NCBI RefSeq assembly: GCF_900635775.1
Contig: NZ_LR134167.1
Location: 336,001 to 400,000 of the forward strand
Direction of reading: 5' to 3'
DNA from: Avibacterium volantium
GTDB lineage: Bacteria; Pseudomonadota; Gammaproteobacteria; Enterobacterales; Pasteurellaceae
Length of the DNA: 64,000 nt
Shown: in pieces, positions 22,845-34,391 of the stretch
How positions within the stretch are numbered: the first letter of the stretch is position 1
How the letters are laid out: each line of letters begins with the position of its first letter
Made by a program: the position numbers and the translations under genes
Notes under the pieces: generated by a model
Seen by the model: only the letters and a program-made list of their open reading frames with translations
Told to the model about the DNA's origin: nothing
Database searches by the model: none

Positions 22845-22912
22845 GGGTAGTTTGTAAGGGATCATAAAAAGCGAGAATGGCGATCTGATGAGATGATCAT
22901 CAGATCTGAAGA

Positions 22913-23356
22913 TTAAAGATGAGATAAAAAAGTTGGGATCCAATTTTCGGCATACTGTTCTTGATCGTCCACTGCAAGGACATCAATTTTTAAAGGATCG
23001 CAAATTTGCACCGCACTTTGTTGGGTTAAACATTCTTGTACAATGTTCACCGCATTGCAGAAGGTATCATAATCGGAATTTCCTAACCCGATCACCGCAA
23101 ATCGCAAATGGGATAAATCTGGTTTTTGTGCGCTAATTTCATCAAACAACGGTTTAAGATTATCAGGTAATTCGCCAGCACCGTGGGTGGAAGTGACAAT
23201 CAACCAAAGATTTTCATCAGCCACTTCAGCAAAATCAGGCCCGTGCAACAGTGCGGTGGAAATTTGCTGAGTTTCTAGCACTTGCTGTAAATGTTCAGCC
23301 ACATATTCTGCACCGCCGAGAGTACTGCCAGTTATTAAACATACTTTTTTAGTCAT
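22913..23356 (-). CDS. mioC: Flavodoxin-like protein MioC
   Basis: A 147-residue FMN flavodoxin. The phosphate loop is TGSTLGGAEYVAE, followed by STHGAGELPDN and FAVIGLGNSDYDTFCNA. In E. coli MioC takes part in biotin synthase electron supply, and its transcription runs into oriC. Here too it is transcribed toward oriC. One uptake sequence lies inside the gene. Confidence 0.95.
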   Translation of the reverse strand: MTKKVCLITGSTLGGAEYVAEHLQQVLETQQISTALLHGPDFAEVADENLWLIVTSTHGAGELPDNLKPLFDEISAQKPDLSHLRFAVIGLGNSDYDTFCNAVNIVQECLTQQSAVQICDPLKIDVLAVDDQEQYAENWIPTFLSHL

Positions 23357-23365
23357 TTTTACTCC

Positions 23366-23399
23366 TAAAAAATAAGGCTTAGATAATCACCTAAGCCTT
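23366..23399 (-). terminator. Terminator of zapB
   Basis: Stem AAGGCTTAG / CTAAGCCTT with an 8-base loop and an A-run on the left (a T-tract on the minus strand), between zapB and mioC. Confidence 0.75.
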
Positions 23400-23416
23400 T
23401 ATTTTTATTCTGAAAA

Positions 23417-23635
23417 TTAAACGTTATCAATACGACCTAACAAAGAGCGTAAACGTTCTTGCCAGTTTTGATGTTCGCTCTTAAGCTGTTCATTCTCATT
23501 GCGTAATGATTCATTTTGTTGTTGCGCTTGGCTATTTTTTTCTTTTAATTCTTCAACTTCTAATTGAAGTAATTCAATGGTTTCAACCGCTTGTTTAATT
23601 TTTGCTTCAAGTTGGTCTAAAATTTCTAACGACAT
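23417..23635 (-). CDS. zapB: Cell-division coiled-coil protein ZapB
   Basis: A 72-residue protein, almost entirely coiled coil ([20 protein letters not shown] and a heptad-patterned Glu/Gln/Asn-rich body). ZapB binds ZapA at the Z-ring and helps link it to the chromosome terminus through MatP. Size and N-terminus match the family. Confidence 0.93.
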   Translation of the reverse strand: MSLEILDQLEAKIKQAVETIELLQLEVEELKEKNSQAQQQNESLRNENEQLKSEHQNWQERLRSLLGRIDNV

Positions 23636-23790
23636 AGTGGATTCCTTTTAAAAAATGGTTAATGAACATAGATGTGTGCTTATTCTACCTGAGTTTATTG
23701 ATTTCGCAAAAAATTTTATCTTTTTATAACGCAATCGTTTGCGAAAGTGATAGAATACGCCGATTTTTAAACAACCAAAGGATCAAAAAA

Positions 23791-24804
23791 ATGAATAGAG
23801 CATTAGCCATTGAATTTTCTCGAGTTACTGAAGCCGCGGCACTTGCTGGTTTTGCTTGGTTGGGGCGTGGAGATAAAAATGCTGCCGATGATGCGGCGGT
23901 GCAAGCGATGCGATTGATGTTAAATCAAATTGAAATGCGTGGCGAAGTGGTGATTGGTGAAGGCGAAATTGATGAAGCGCCAATGCTCTATATAGGTGAA
24001 AAAATTGGTACAGGGGCTGGCGAAGAAGTGTCTATTGCCGTTGATCCCATTGAAGGCACAAGAATGACCGCAATGGGGCAGCCGAATGCTCTTTCCGTGT
24101 TAGCTGCAGGGGGAAAAGACACCTTTTTACGCGCGCCTGATATGTATATGGAAAAATTGGTGGTTGGCCCTGAAGCCAAAGGAATGATTGACCTAAACTT
24201 ACCCTTGGAACAAAACTTGCGCCGTGTGGCATCAAAAATGGGGAAATTGCTTTCTCAATTAACAGTGATCACCTTAGATAAACCACGCCACGCGGAAGTG
24301 ATCAAAAAAATGCAGCAGCTAGGCGTGAAAGTCTTAGCCATTCCCGATGGCGATGTGGCCGCATCAATTTTATGTTGTTTGCCTGATGGCGGCGCAGATA
24401 TGCTCTATGGCATTGGCGGTGCGCCTGAAGGAGTGGTGGCTGCCGCAGCGATTCGTGCTTTAGGAGGCGAAATGCAGGCGCGTTTAATTCCACGTCATCA
24501 AGTTAAAGGCAGCTCGCCAGAAAATCAATCTATTGCCGCTGATGAAATTCGCCGTTGCCAAGAAATGGGCATTGAAGTGAACCAAGTGCTGAAATTAGAA
24601 GATTTAGTGCGTGATGACAATCTTGTTTTCTCCGCCACAGGAATCACTAATGGCGATTTACTTAAAGGTATTCACCGCCGTGGCAATCTCGCTACCACAG
24701 AAACCTTGCTCATTCGCGGCCGTTCACGCACCATTCGCCGTATTCAATCGGTGCATTATTTAGACAGAAAAGACACCGCACTTTACCGTTTAATTGATGC
24801 CTAA
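23791..24804 (+). CDS. glpX: Fructose-1,6-bisphosphatase, class II
   Basis: A 337-residue gluconeogenic phosphatase of the lithium-sensitive IMPase-like superfamily. Motifs: GEGEIDEAPML and AVDPIEGT form the metal site. I start at the ATG at 23791 (MNRALAIEFSRVTEAA), which matches the family N-terminus and has AAAGGA upstream; an open frame continues further 5' but looks like non-coding leader. It diverges from zapB. Confidence 0.95.
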   Translation: MNRALAIEFSRVTEAAALAGFAWLGRGDKNAADDAAVQAMRLMLNQIEMRGEVVIGEGEIDEAPMLYIGEKIGTGAGEEVSIAVDPIEGTRMTAMGQPNALSVLAAGGKDTFLRAPDMYMEKLVVGPEAKGMIDLNLPLEQNLRRVASKMGKLLSQLTVITLDKPRHAEVIKKMQQLGVKVLAIPDGDVAASILCCLPDGGADMLYGIGGAPEGVVAAAAIRALGGEMQARLIPRHQVKGSSPENQSIAADEIRRCQEMGIEVNQVLKLEDLVRDDNLVFSATGITNGDLLKGIHRRGNLATTETLLIRGRSRTIRRIQSVHYLDRKDTALYRLIDA

Positions 24805-24826
24805 CGGAATTTTTAGTTGTTTTATG

Positions 24827-24862
24827 CCCATCTAGGCGGAAATTTCCGCCTAATGGGTTTTT
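24827..24862 (+). terminator. Terminator of glpX
   Basis: Stem AGGCGGAAA / TTTCCGCCT, extended by CCCA/TGGG across short bulges, followed by a T-run. Confidence 0.85.
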
Positions 24863-24959
24863 AACGCCAATTACCGCAGATCAAAGTGCGGTGCTTTTTT
24901 TCATTATTTTTCAATTTGTTATTTCTCTTCCCATCGCCTATTTGAGATTTTTGCGAAAT

Positions 24960-24988
24960 TAGCCAAAAGCGCAAAAATTTGCTATAAT
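24960..24988 (+). promoter_or_regulatory. Probable promoter of gyrB
   Basis: A perfect -10 TATAAT (24983-24988) lies 17 bases from TAGCCA (24960-24965, 4 of 6 matches), about 37 bases upstream of the gyrB ATG. Confidence 0.55.
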
Positions 24989-25010
24989 CCGCCCAATTTT
25001 TTATCAATAA

Positions 25011-27458
<2,448 letters not shown>

Positions 27459-27461
27459 TTA

Positions 27462-28172
27462 GGGGCTGTAGTAGATTAGCAACAATGCTATACTACAAAA
27501 ATGAAGATAACATATTGTAAATTAAAGAAATCTATACAGAAAAAACTGCTTGAGTTTTTTGTCGCAGAAGTTACTGCAAGAACGGCAGCAAATTTGCTAG
27601 ATATTCAACCGAATACAGCCGCTTTGTTCTACCATAAAATCAGGCTTGTGATTGGCTATCATTTATCCCTTGAAGTTAACGAGATTTTTGAGGGGGAAAT
27701 TGAACTAGACGAAAGCTATTTTGGTGGTCATCGAAAGGGAAAACGAGGACGAGGAGCGGCTGGAAAAGTTGCTGTTTTTGGGTGACTAAAACGACAAGGA
27801 AAGGTATTTACTGTTGTGGTTGAAAACACCAAGAGTGAAACATTACTCCCTGTTAAAAGAAAAATCAAGCCTGATAGCTGGGTTTATACGGACACTTATC
27901 GCAGTTATGATGCGCTTGATGTGAGTGAATTTCACCACGAACGAATCAATCATTCCGAGCTATTTGCGGTGAAACAAAATCATATTAATGGCATTGAAAA
28001 TTTTTGGAATCAGGCGAAGCGGATACTGCGAAAATATAATGGAATTAACCGAAAAAAACTTTCCCTTATTCTTGAAGGAATGTGAATTTCGGTTTAACTT
28101 TGGGACACCAAAAGAGCAGTTAAAAATATTGCGAAAATGGTGTGAAATTTAGGGCTAATCTACTACAGCCCC
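27462..28172 (+). mobile_element. IS1016-like insertion sequence (IS1595 family), copy 1
   Basis: A 711-base element with perfect 19-base terminal inverted repeats GGGGCTGTAGTAGATTAGC at 27462-27480 and 28154-28172. It is flanked by an 8-base direct repeat TTTAATTA (27454-27461 and 28173-28180), the target-site size of the IS1595 family. The left duplication contains the gyrB stop codon. The transposase is disrupted. It is nearly identical to copy 2 at 48434-49147, which lies in the opposite orientation; the one difference visible in the translations is a missing codon (3 bases). Confidence 0.94.
27501..28152 (+). pseudogene. IS1016-like transposase, interrupted by a stop codon and a frameshift
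   Basis: The N-terminal part (94 codons, MKITYCKLKKSIQKK) ends at an in-frame TGA at 27783. The same frame resumes immediately (LKRQGKVFTVV) and runs to a run of seven A residues near 28050; there the frame must change for the normal C-terminus (FPLFLKECEFRFNFG to LRKWCEI, stop at 28150-28152) to be read. The catalytic-core parts ELDESYFGG, VYTDTYRSY and HINGIENFWNQAKR are intact. One codon (Ile in LLPVIKRK of copy 2) is missing. Confidence 0.88.
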
Positions 28173-28192
28173 TTTAATTATCTTCAATGAAG

Positions 28193-28226
28193 AAAAGCCA
28201 CTTACAAAATGTCAGTGGCTTTTTTA
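28193..28226 (+). terminator. Likely original gyrB terminator, displaced by the IS
   Basis: Stem AAAAGCCACT / AGTGGCTTTT followed by TTTATT, on the far side of the inserted element. Without the IS and one target duplication it would lie about 15 bases after the gyrB duplication site. Confidence 0.75.
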
Positions 28227-28241
28227 TTGGGGGAAAGGGAT

Positions 28242-28268
28242 AAATGGGCAAAATATAATTGCCCATTT
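28242..28268 (-). terminator. Hairpin after the cytochrome c peroxidase gene
   Basis: Stem AAATGGGCAA / TTGCCCATTT directly after the ccp stop codon. The minus-strand T-tract is weak. Confidence 0.5.
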
Positions 28269-28278
28269 TTGTATTTTA

Positions 28279-29712
28279 CTAGTTAGCTGAAGGTTGTTCT
28301 TTCATATTATCGTTTGTTAATGGTTTGCCTTGGTATTCTCCCGTTAGGCTATATAAGAAATCAACAATATCGCTAACTTGTTCTTTTGATAGACTTACGC
28401 CACTTTGATATTTCAACATCATTTCCACCGCTTGGGTTAAATCTTGTGCATTTGCATCGTGGAAATATGGGGCGGTAAGTGCAACATTACGCAATGTTGG
28501 CACTTTAAAACGATGTTTATCATAAGGATTTTTCGTTTGTGCAAAGCGACCATCATCAGCTTCGGTTAATGGCTTATTGCGATCAGCAAAATAATCTGCT
28601 TTCAAACCCATTAATTCATAAGATTGACCACCTAAATTAACACCAGTATGGCAAGTATCACATTTATATTGGTGGAATAACGCATAACCATTTTTCTGTG
28701 CTGCAGTTAAGGCATTTTCATCACCTTGCAAATAGCGATCGAAAGGACTATTTGGGGTAATTAAGGTTTTCTCAAATTCAGCAATGGCATCCGTAATAGT
28801 TTTTTCATTAAAACCTTCTGGATAGATTTTTTCAAAGGCTTGTTTAAGTGATTCATCTTTATTGAGATTATCAACAATTTGTTGCCAATTTTCTGCTCCC
28901 ATTTCTACAGGATTCAACGGTGGCCCACCGGCTTGTTCTGCTAGGTTGGCAGCACGACCGTCCCAGAATTGAGCAAAGTTGAAAGCAGCGTTATAGACAG
29001 TCGGCGCATTAATGCCTCCTTTCAGCCCTTTAATTCCAGTAGAAGTGGCAAGATTATCCACACCACCTGTATTTAAACCGTGGCAGCTGGCACAAGAAAT
29101 AGTACCATCGCCTGATAATGCAGTGCTGTGATAAAGCGTGTTACCTAAATCAACCTTGGCAGGATTAACGGGTAAACTTTGTGGCACAGGTTGTACAAAA
29201 CGTTCAGCCGATGTGCCAGAGGTGTTTGCAGGAAGTTGGTATTCTTGGCGAACTTTATGAATCCAATCAAGCAAGGTTGCTTTCTCTTGATCGTTTAAAC
29301 CTGATCCCCAATGCACCATTTTGAAAGAATGAATAGGCATTTCGTTATTTTGAATAACACTTTCAAGTTTCGCTAAATCTGCTGTGGAAATGCGTTGCGG
29401 TTGGTTGAGATAATCCGTGATATTATCCAGCAAAAAATGAGCTTGTCCTTGCTGAATATCTTTTTCCATTAAACTGCTAGCGATAGGCAATTTGGCATAA
29501 AATGGCATATTCGCATTGTTACTATGGCAATATTGACAGCCATTATTATATAGCACGGTTTCAACGGCACGTTGCTGCGGATCAGTAATTTGGCTTTCTT
29601 GCAAACGGCGTTGTGTTTCTTGTTTATCAAAGTGGTGGATATATGCCACCGTCCCTAGGTAAGCGGCGACACTTGCGCCAATAAATGTAAATAACCACGA
29701 TTGAGGTTTCAT
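28279..29712 (-). CDS. ccp: Tri-haem cytochrome c peroxidase (YhjA type)
   Basis: A 477-residue periplasm-facing protein with an N-terminal membrane anchor (about residues 5-27) and three CxxCH haem-attachment motifs: CQYCH (59-63), CASCH in the middle, and CDTCH about residue 357. Ordinary bacterial CcpA has two haems; the additional N-terminal one is the mark of the E. coli YhjA group, which takes electrons from quinol and reduces H2O2 under low oxygen. A perfect FNR box lies upstream, in agreement. The gene converges with gyrB across the IS insertion. Confidence 0.92.
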   Translation of the reverse strand: MKPQSWLFTFIGASVAAYLGTVAYIHHFDKQETQRRLQESQITDPQQRAVETVLYNNGCQYCHSNNANMPFYAKLPIASSLMEKDIQQGQAHFLLDNITDYLNQPQRISTADLAKLESVIQNNEMPIHSFKMVHWGSGLNDQEKATLLDWIHKVRQEYQLPANTSGTSAERFVQPVPQSLPVNPAKVDLGNTLYHSTALSGDGTISCASCHGLNTGGVDNLATSTGIKGLKGGINAPTVYNAAFNFAQFWDGRAANLAEQAGGPPLNPVEMGAENWQQIVDNLNKDESLKQAFEKIYPEGFNEKTITDAIAEFEKTLITPNSPFDRYLQGDENALTAAQKNGYALFHQYKCDTCHTGVNLGGQSYELMGLKADYFADRNKPLTEADDGRFAQTKNPYDKHRFKVPTLRNVALTAPYFHDANAQDLTQAVEMMLKYQSGVSLSKEQVSDIVDFLYSLTGEYQGKPLTNDNMKEQPSAN

Positions 29713-29784
29713 AAGATTCTCCTTTATAGAATAGTAAGTTAGGAAACATCTCGCACAGTATTAACAATTATTAAGAAAGGAATG

Positions 29785-29798
29785 TTGATAGAAATCAA
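29785..29798 (-). promoter_or_regulatory. FNR box of the cytochrome c peroxidase gene
   Basis: TTGATAGAAATCAA is a perfect TTGAT-N4-ATCAA. A TAATAC -10-like element at 29758-29763 (minus strand) puts the box centre about 40 bases from the inferred start site, the classical activating position. Anaerobic induction by FNR is inferred. Confidence 0.82.
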
Positions 29799-29960
29799 AA
29801 AATTTCATTGGCAAATTCTATAGATTTAATAGGTATAATTTTTGTATGGTTATTTATCCCTTTTTTATGTATGGATTTTAACCTTAAAAAGTCAAGAAAA
29901 AAGCACCGCACTTGGGTTAGGAATAGCAGCTCATTTAGCAGAAGATCAATAATATTAATA

Positions 29961-29990
29961 AAAAAAACAGCCACTCACAGGTGGCTGTTT
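29961..29990 (-). terminator. Terminator of the metP-metS unit
   Basis: Stem AAACAGCCAC / GTGGCTGTTT with a 6-base loop, preceded by an A-run that is a T-tract on the minus strand. Confidence 0.82.
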
Positions 29991-30025
29991 GATTTTATAA
30001 AGTGCGGTGCTTTTTCCGCGAGTTT

Positions 30026-30121
30026 TTATTTATCTTTTGGCAGATTTTTGATGGAGAAAAGTAATCCGCCCCAAATAATAATCAAGGCAACGGCCATCAT
30101 AATAATTGCACTAGTACTCAT
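30026..30121 (-). CDS. metS: MetS-like small subunit of a methionine/alanine importer
   Basis: A 31-residue protein, MSTSAIIMMAVALIIIW then GGLLFSIKNLPKDK, with a single membrane helix and a short charged tail. It fits the small subunit of MetPS-type transporters, found next to an SNF-family permease. Its ATG starts one base after the permease stop codon, so it is translated from the same message. The assignment rests on size, topology and position. Confidence 0.8.
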   Translation of the reverse strand: MSTSAIIMMAVALIIIWGGLLFSIKNLPKDK

Positions 30122-30122
30122 T

Positions 30123-31643
30123 TTATTGTTCCTCTTTTGCCTGTTCTTCTGGGTTAAATAACTCTTCGTGTTTCCATTTTAAGCGAGAGATTAGGAAGCT
30201 AATCACCACAAGGCTTGCCGCCATTCCCCACCCAAAGGTATTAACGAACCAAGATGGATAGCCCTCATAACCTTCAGTGAACACTTTCGCCCCTTCACTT
30301 AATAACATAAATGCAAGGATACCTGTGGTTAAAACGGTACATAAACGCCATAAAAAGCCAACTTTGAAAGAAGAGGTTTCGTTTAAATGTTTGCCAAGTA
30401 AGCCTAATTTTTCGTTGGTAACGATAGCCACCAAGGAAACAAACGCCACCGCCACAATACCAAAATAGTTGACGAATTTATCTAATACATCAAGCATTGG
30501 TAAGCCTGTAGTTGTACCGAATAATACGGTTGAAATTAACATCATTGGCACACCAACAAGGAATGTGGCTTTAGCACGGCGAACGCGTAATTTATCTTGA
30601 ATTGCCGAAATAATTACTTCGATTACAGAGATAAATGAAGTCAAAGCAGCGAAAGTTAATGAAGCAAAGAACAACACACCAAGCACTTTACCAAATGGTG
30701 CAGCGTTAATAATCGTTGGGAACGCAAAGAATGCCAAGCCGATTCCGCCTTTTGCTACCTCGCCCACTTCTTGCCCTGACGCTGTCGCCATAAAGCCAAG
30801 AGCAGCAAACACCCCGATACCAGCTAATAATTCAAAACTACTATTGGCAAAGCCCACAACTAAGCCGTTACCAGTTAAATCAGATTCTTTTTTCAAGTAA
30901 GAGGCGTAAGTCACCATAATCCCGAAACCGATAGAAAGGGAGAAGAAAATCTGCCCATAAGCGGCAATCCACACACTCGGATCAGAGAGTTTTGACCAGT
31001 TTGGCGTAAATAAAGCATCTAACCCTTTCGCTGCCCCCGGTAAGAATAATGATGAGGCTACCAACACCACAAACATCACTAAAAGCACAGGCATTAACAC
31101 AGTGGATAACTTCGCAATCCCTTTTTGCACGCCTAACGCCAACACACCAAGTGCCACAAGCCATACGGCAATTAACGGGCCAACCACCATACCAACAAAT
31201 TCAAAACTTACACCCTGAGCAATATCACCCATTTGCAAGAAATCGTGTAAGAAGAAATCAATTGGCTTATCACCCCAAGCGGTATTAAGAGAGAAATAGG
31301 TATAGCTCGCCGCCCAACCTAGCACAACCGCATAGTAAATCCCGATGATCACATTCACCATTACTTGCCACCAACCGAAAGTTTCAAAATGGCGGCTGAA
31401 ACGGCGATAAGACAACGGCGCACCCCCACGGTGACGATGCCCAATGGCATAATCTAAGAATAAAAATGGAATTCCTGCGGTTAAAAGCGCAATAAGATAA
31501 GGAATAATGAATGCACCACCACCGTTTTCATAAGTGGTATAAGGAAAACGCCAAATGTTTCCCAAACCCACAGCAGATCCGATGGCGGCAAAAATAAATG
31601 CACGACTGCCCGAGAAGGTTTCGCGTTTTGATGACTGTGTCAT
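30123..31643 (-). CDS. Sodium-dependent amino-acid transporter, SNF (LeuT-fold) family
   Basis: A 506-residue permease with about 12 hydrophobic segments. The Na+/substrate site signature [24 protein letters not shown] opens the protein, as in LeuT, TnaT and MetP. With a MetS-like small subunit directly downstream, a methionine/alanine importer is the best guess; the substrate itself cannot be read from sequence. Confidence 0.88.
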   Translation of the reverse strand: MTQSSKRETFSGSRAFIFAAIGSAVGLGNIWRFPYTTYENGGGAFIIPYLIALLTAGIPFLFLDYAIGHRHRGGAPLSYRRFSRHFETFGWWQVMVNVIIGIYYAVVLGWAASYTYFSLNTAWGDKPIDFFLHDFLQMGDIAQGVSFEFVGMVVGPLIAVWLVALGVLALGVQKGIAKLSTVLMPVLLVMFVVLVASSLFLPGAAKGLDALFTPNWSKLSDPSVWIAAYGQIFFSLSIGFGIMVTYASYLKKESDLTGNGLVVGFANSSFELLAGIGVFAALGFMATASGQEVGEVAKGGIGLAFFAFPTIINAAPFGKVLGVLFFASLTFAALTSFISVIEVIISAIQDKLRVRRAKATFLVGVPMMLISTVLFGTTTGLPMLDVLDKFVNYFGIVAVAFVSLVAIVTNEKLGLLGKHLNETSSFKVGFLWRLCTVLTTGILAFMLLSEGAKVFTEGYEGYPSWFVNTFGWGMAASLVVISFLISRLKWKHEELFNPEEQAKEEQ

Positions 31644-32062
31644 ATTTTCACCTATTTAAACGTTAAAGAAATGTTAAGGTTAGGAAATATAACGGAATAT
31701 AATTTTTAGTCAATAGTTAAAAATGCTATAAATGGTCCTATTTTATTATATTTTGGCAATTTTTATAGTTTTAAATTTTGCAAAGATTTTTATTTTTAGA
31801 TTAATATTCTAAAAATGAGTTCCTCATAAGTAATCGTGCTAAAAAGCCTATCTTCTCCCCACATAAAAAACTAGCTTAAAAAAATGCAAAAAATTTTGTA
31901 AAAAATGGCCGCACTTTTGATTTTTACTTCAAAAGTGAGCCGATAAAAATGTAAATTAATGATGATTTGTTCATAAAAAATCTGCACCTTAATTGCTGGT
32001 TTTTACGTCCAAGTTTAGGGTGCAGATTAAAGCATAATATATTTTTTTACTATTAAATATAT
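31644..32062. other. AT-rich intergenic region between lsrG and the SNF transporter
   Basis: 419 bases, very AT-rich. It would hold the promoter of the transporter (right-to-left) and the end of the lsr transcript. Two hairpins are visible: CACTTTTGA / TCAAAAGTG (31912-31937), which includes a degenerate uptake sequence, and the one at 31981-32026. I see no gene. Confidence 0.6.
31981..32026 (-). terminator. Hairpin after lsrG
   Basis: TCTGCACC at the left pairs with GGTGCAGA at the right, with further imperfect pairing in a longer arm. It lies 37 bases after the lsrG stop and is a plausible operon end, without a strong T-tract. Confidence 0.45.
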
Positions 32063-32362
32063 TTATGAAATTTCAGGGCTAACCCAGTCAAATAGTTTTT
32101 TGCTTCTAGGGCAAGTCATAAGATTTTCTAGTTCTTTCACACAATGCTGATAGTGTGGCGTTTTTCTATGCTCATTTAGAGCTTCTTCACTCGCGTAAAC
32201 TTCATAAGCATAAAAACGTGTTTTGATTTCAGGATCGCGTAAAACATCGAAGCGAATATTCCCTTTTTCAGCACTTGTGCAAGCCTGATGATGTTTAAAA
32301 AGGGTTAAGAATTCCTCTTCTTTTCCTTCTTTCACATTAATTTCAACTAACATTGTAAGCAT
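32063..32362 (-). CDS. lsrG: AI-2 processing enzyme LsrG
   Basis: A 99-residue ABM-type ferredoxin-like protein. LsrG isomerises phospho-AI-2 (P-DPD) on the degradation route that LsrF completes. Conserved features: MLVEINVKEGKEEEFL, the EKGNIRFDVLRDP stretch, and YEVYASEEALNEHRKTPHY. It ends the lsrACDBFG operon. Confidence 0.93.
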   Translation of the reverse strand: MLTMLVEINVKEGKEEEFLTLFKHHQACTSAEKGNIRFDVLRDPEIKTRFYAYEVYASEEALNEHRKTPHYQHCVKELENLMTCPRSKKLFDWVSPEIS

Positions 32363-32386
32363 AATTGCTCCTTAATGAATTTGTGG

Positions 32387-33265
32387 TTAACTATTTTTTT
32401 CGTGAAGATAGAGTTGATAAGCTTTTTCCGAATTTTCACCGCCATGAACAACGGCATTCACGGCTTTTAACATCGCAATAGGTGAATCTGATTGGAAAAT
32501 ATTTCTTCCCATATCTACCCCTAAAGCGCCTTGATCTATAGCTTGATAGCACATTTCTAATGCATCGCGTTCTGGGAGCTTTTTCCCGCCAGCAATAACA
32601 ATGGGAACAGGGCATCCAGCTGTAACACGCTCAAAGCCTTTATCAACATAATAGGTTTTGATTATATTTGCGCCCATTTCTGCAGCAATACGCGTAGAAA
32701 GTGAAAAATAGCGTTGATCTCTAGCCATATCTTTACCAACACCAGTTACAGCAATAATTGGCATTCCATAGCGATAACCTTGATCAACCAATTTGATAAT
32801 ATTTTTAATTGATTGATGTTCGTATTCTGAGCCAATGTAAACTTGCGCAGCCATAGCTGATACGTTTAGTCTTAATGCATCTTCAATATCAACTGCAACG
32901 GCTTCATTCGATAATTCAGTTAGAATTGAATTTGCTCCTGATGCACGTAATGCAATAGACTTATTAGTATCTGGAGGAACAACGCTACGTAAGATCCCTC
33001 TTGTACACATTAAAACATCAGTATATTCAAATAATGGTGCAATATTGAGATCTATGCGCTCTAATCCTGTTGTTGGGCCTTGAAAGTAACCGTGATCAAA
33101 AGCTAACATAATTGTTTTACCTGTTTTAGGATTAAATATGTTAGCCAGTCTAGATTGCATTCCCCAGTCTAAAGCCGCACATCCTTTTAAATAAAATGCC
33201 TTATGTGTTTGGGGCTTATCTAATCCGAAGTCTTTTCCATCTTTGATATCATCTAAATCTGCCAT
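32387..33265 (-). CDS. lsrF: AI-2 thiolase LsrF
   Basis: A 292-residue class I aldolase-fold enzyme that transfers an acetyl group from 3-hydroxy-5-phosphonooxypentane-2,4-dione to Co[11 protein letters not shown], the Schiff-base lysine region [15 protein letters not shown], and [16 protein letters not shown] are visible. The gene follows lsrB after 19 bases. Confidence 0.95.
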   Translation of the reverse strand: MADLDDIKDGKDFGLDKPQTHKAFYLKGCAALDWGMQSRLANIFNPKTGKTIMLAFDHGYFQGPTTGLERIDLNIAPLFEYTDVLMCTRGILRSVVPPDTNKSIALRASGANSILTELSNEAVAVDIEDALRLNVSAMAAQVYIGSEYEHQSIKNIIKLVDQGYRYGMPIIAVTGVGKDMARDQRYFSLSTRIAAEMGANIIKTYYVDKGFERVTAGCPVPIVIAGGKKLPERDALEMCYQAIDQGALGVDMGRNIFQSDSPIAMLKAVNAVVHGGENSEKAYQLYLHEKNS

Positions 33266-33284
33266 TTTATTCTCCTACCTGATT

Positions 33285-34298
33285 TTAAAAATTATAGTTG
33301 TCAATATTATCTTTGGTAAAAACAACACGTTCAGGAAGGAGTACAATTCCATTTCCTTTCGCTTCATATTGATAACCTTGAACACTATTTGGTGATACTT
33401 CAACTTCACCAATATCAGGAACTTTAACTTTATCTCCTACGTTTAGTGTTCGACCTTTTAAAAGTTCATTTGTTACAGCAATAGAAATTTCACCCTGTTT
33501 TACTACATCCCATAGACCAAATTGTTTTACTGTGCCGCGTTTTACATAAGGTCGCATGACATTTGGCGTACTAAAACCAACAATCGTAATTTTGTCATTT
33601 TTTAAGTTTTCTGCAGCTTGGGCGGCGGCAGGTAAGGCATTTGCATCAGGCGCAATAATAATATCTAAGTCTGGATAGGCCTTGATAATACCTTCTGCTG
33701 TTTGCAAAGATTTAATTGCATCATTGTAACCAAACTGAGTTGTTACAATTTCCCACTCTGGATGTTCTTTACTGATTTTGGCTTTAGCAGCGTTCACCCA
33801 TTGGTTTTGATCTGTTACTGTTGGACTAGAATAGAAAAAGGCAACTTTAGCTTTAGGTTTAGTGACTTGATTAGCGGCCATTTCAACTAGCATTGAACCA
33901 AGTTGTTCAGGTGTGCCTTGGTTGATATAGTAGCTTCGACATTCAGGTTTTACATCAGAGTCCCACGTAAGAATTTTTACACCTCTTTTCATTGCACGTT
34001 GTAATGTAGAACAAAGTCCTTCAGGGGAAACCGCAGAAACGACAATTGCGTTATAGCCTTGATTCACAAAGTTATTAATTAATTGTACTTGGTTTGAAAC
34101 GCTTGGTTCTGTTGGGCCATCGTAGGTAACATTTACACCCAGTTTTTTACCCATTTCAGTCGCACCTTGGCCGCCACTTGTAAAAAAGCCAACTCCAACG
34201 AGTTTAGGAATGAATGCGATTCTATCGGCAGCTTGTACAAAAGTTGCGGTTAAACCTAACATAATAGCAAGTGCGGTTGTTTTTAATTTCATTTTCAT
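33285..34298 (-). CDS. lsrB: AI-2 periplasmic binding protein LsrB
   Basis: A 337-residue type I periplasmic binding protein with a signal peptide ([20 protein letters not shown], cleavage after about residue 23). It binds AI-2 for uptake by LsrACD. The fold is that of the ribose-binding family; the AI-2 role is supported by its place between lsrD and lsrF. One uptake sequence lies in the signal-peptide coding part. Confidence 0.94.
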   Translation of the reverse strand: MKMKLKTTALAIMLGLTATFVQAADRIAFIPKLVGVGFFTSGGQGATEMGKKLGVNVTYDGPTEPSVSNQVQLINNFVNQGYNAIVVSAVSPEGLCSTLQRAMKRGVKILTWDSDVKPECRSYYINQGTPEQLGSMLVEMAANQVTKPKAKVAFFYSSPTVTDQNQWVNAAKAKISKEHPEWEIVTTQFGYNDAIKSLQTAEGIIKAYPDLDIIIAPDANALPAAAQAAENLKNDKITIVGFSTPNVMRPYVKRGTVKQFGLWDVVKQGEISIAVTNELLKGRTLNVGDKVKVPDIGEVEVSPNSVQGYQYEAKGNGIVLLPERVVFTKDNIDNYNF

Positions 34299-34391
34299 AG
34301 TGAGTCTCCTATTTTATAGTTGAACATTAATGAGATACTGCATAAATAAAAGTTAAAGATTAATTATAAAAGTCCTCCTTTATTTATTTTT

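Larger units (their letters stand above)
22446..22912. other. oriC: Chromosomal replication origin oriC
   Basis: The 467-base interval between mnmG and mioC, where oriC lies in E. coli and relatives. It contains 17 GATC sites by my count (chance expectation about two), an AT-rich unwinding region and three DnaA boxes, described separately. The block from 22637 (TTATTAGGATCGC) to the first DnaA box closely parallels the E. coli stretch from the third 13-mer to R1. Dam/SeqA-type control is inferred from the GATC density. No protein-coding gene is seen. Confidence 0.92.
29713..30025. other. Intergenic region between ccp and metS
   Basis: The 313 bases hold the ccp promoter with its FNR box, a terminator for the metP-metS unit, and two oppositely oriented uptake sequences (29905-29913, 30000-30008). 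Open frames here overlap metS and its terminator on the other strand and look non-coding. Confidence 0.7.

Noticed and set aside
23662..23790. N-terminal 43-codon extension of glpX
   Set aside because: The family starts at MNRALAIEFSRV with a ribosome site; the extension overlaps the divergent zapB promoter region and has no similarity to the family.
29808..30161. A plus-strand 117-codon frame between ccp and the SNF transporter
   Set aside because: It overlaps the FNR region, two uptake sequences, the metPS terminator and metS on the other strand, and has no ribosome site. It looks like chance.
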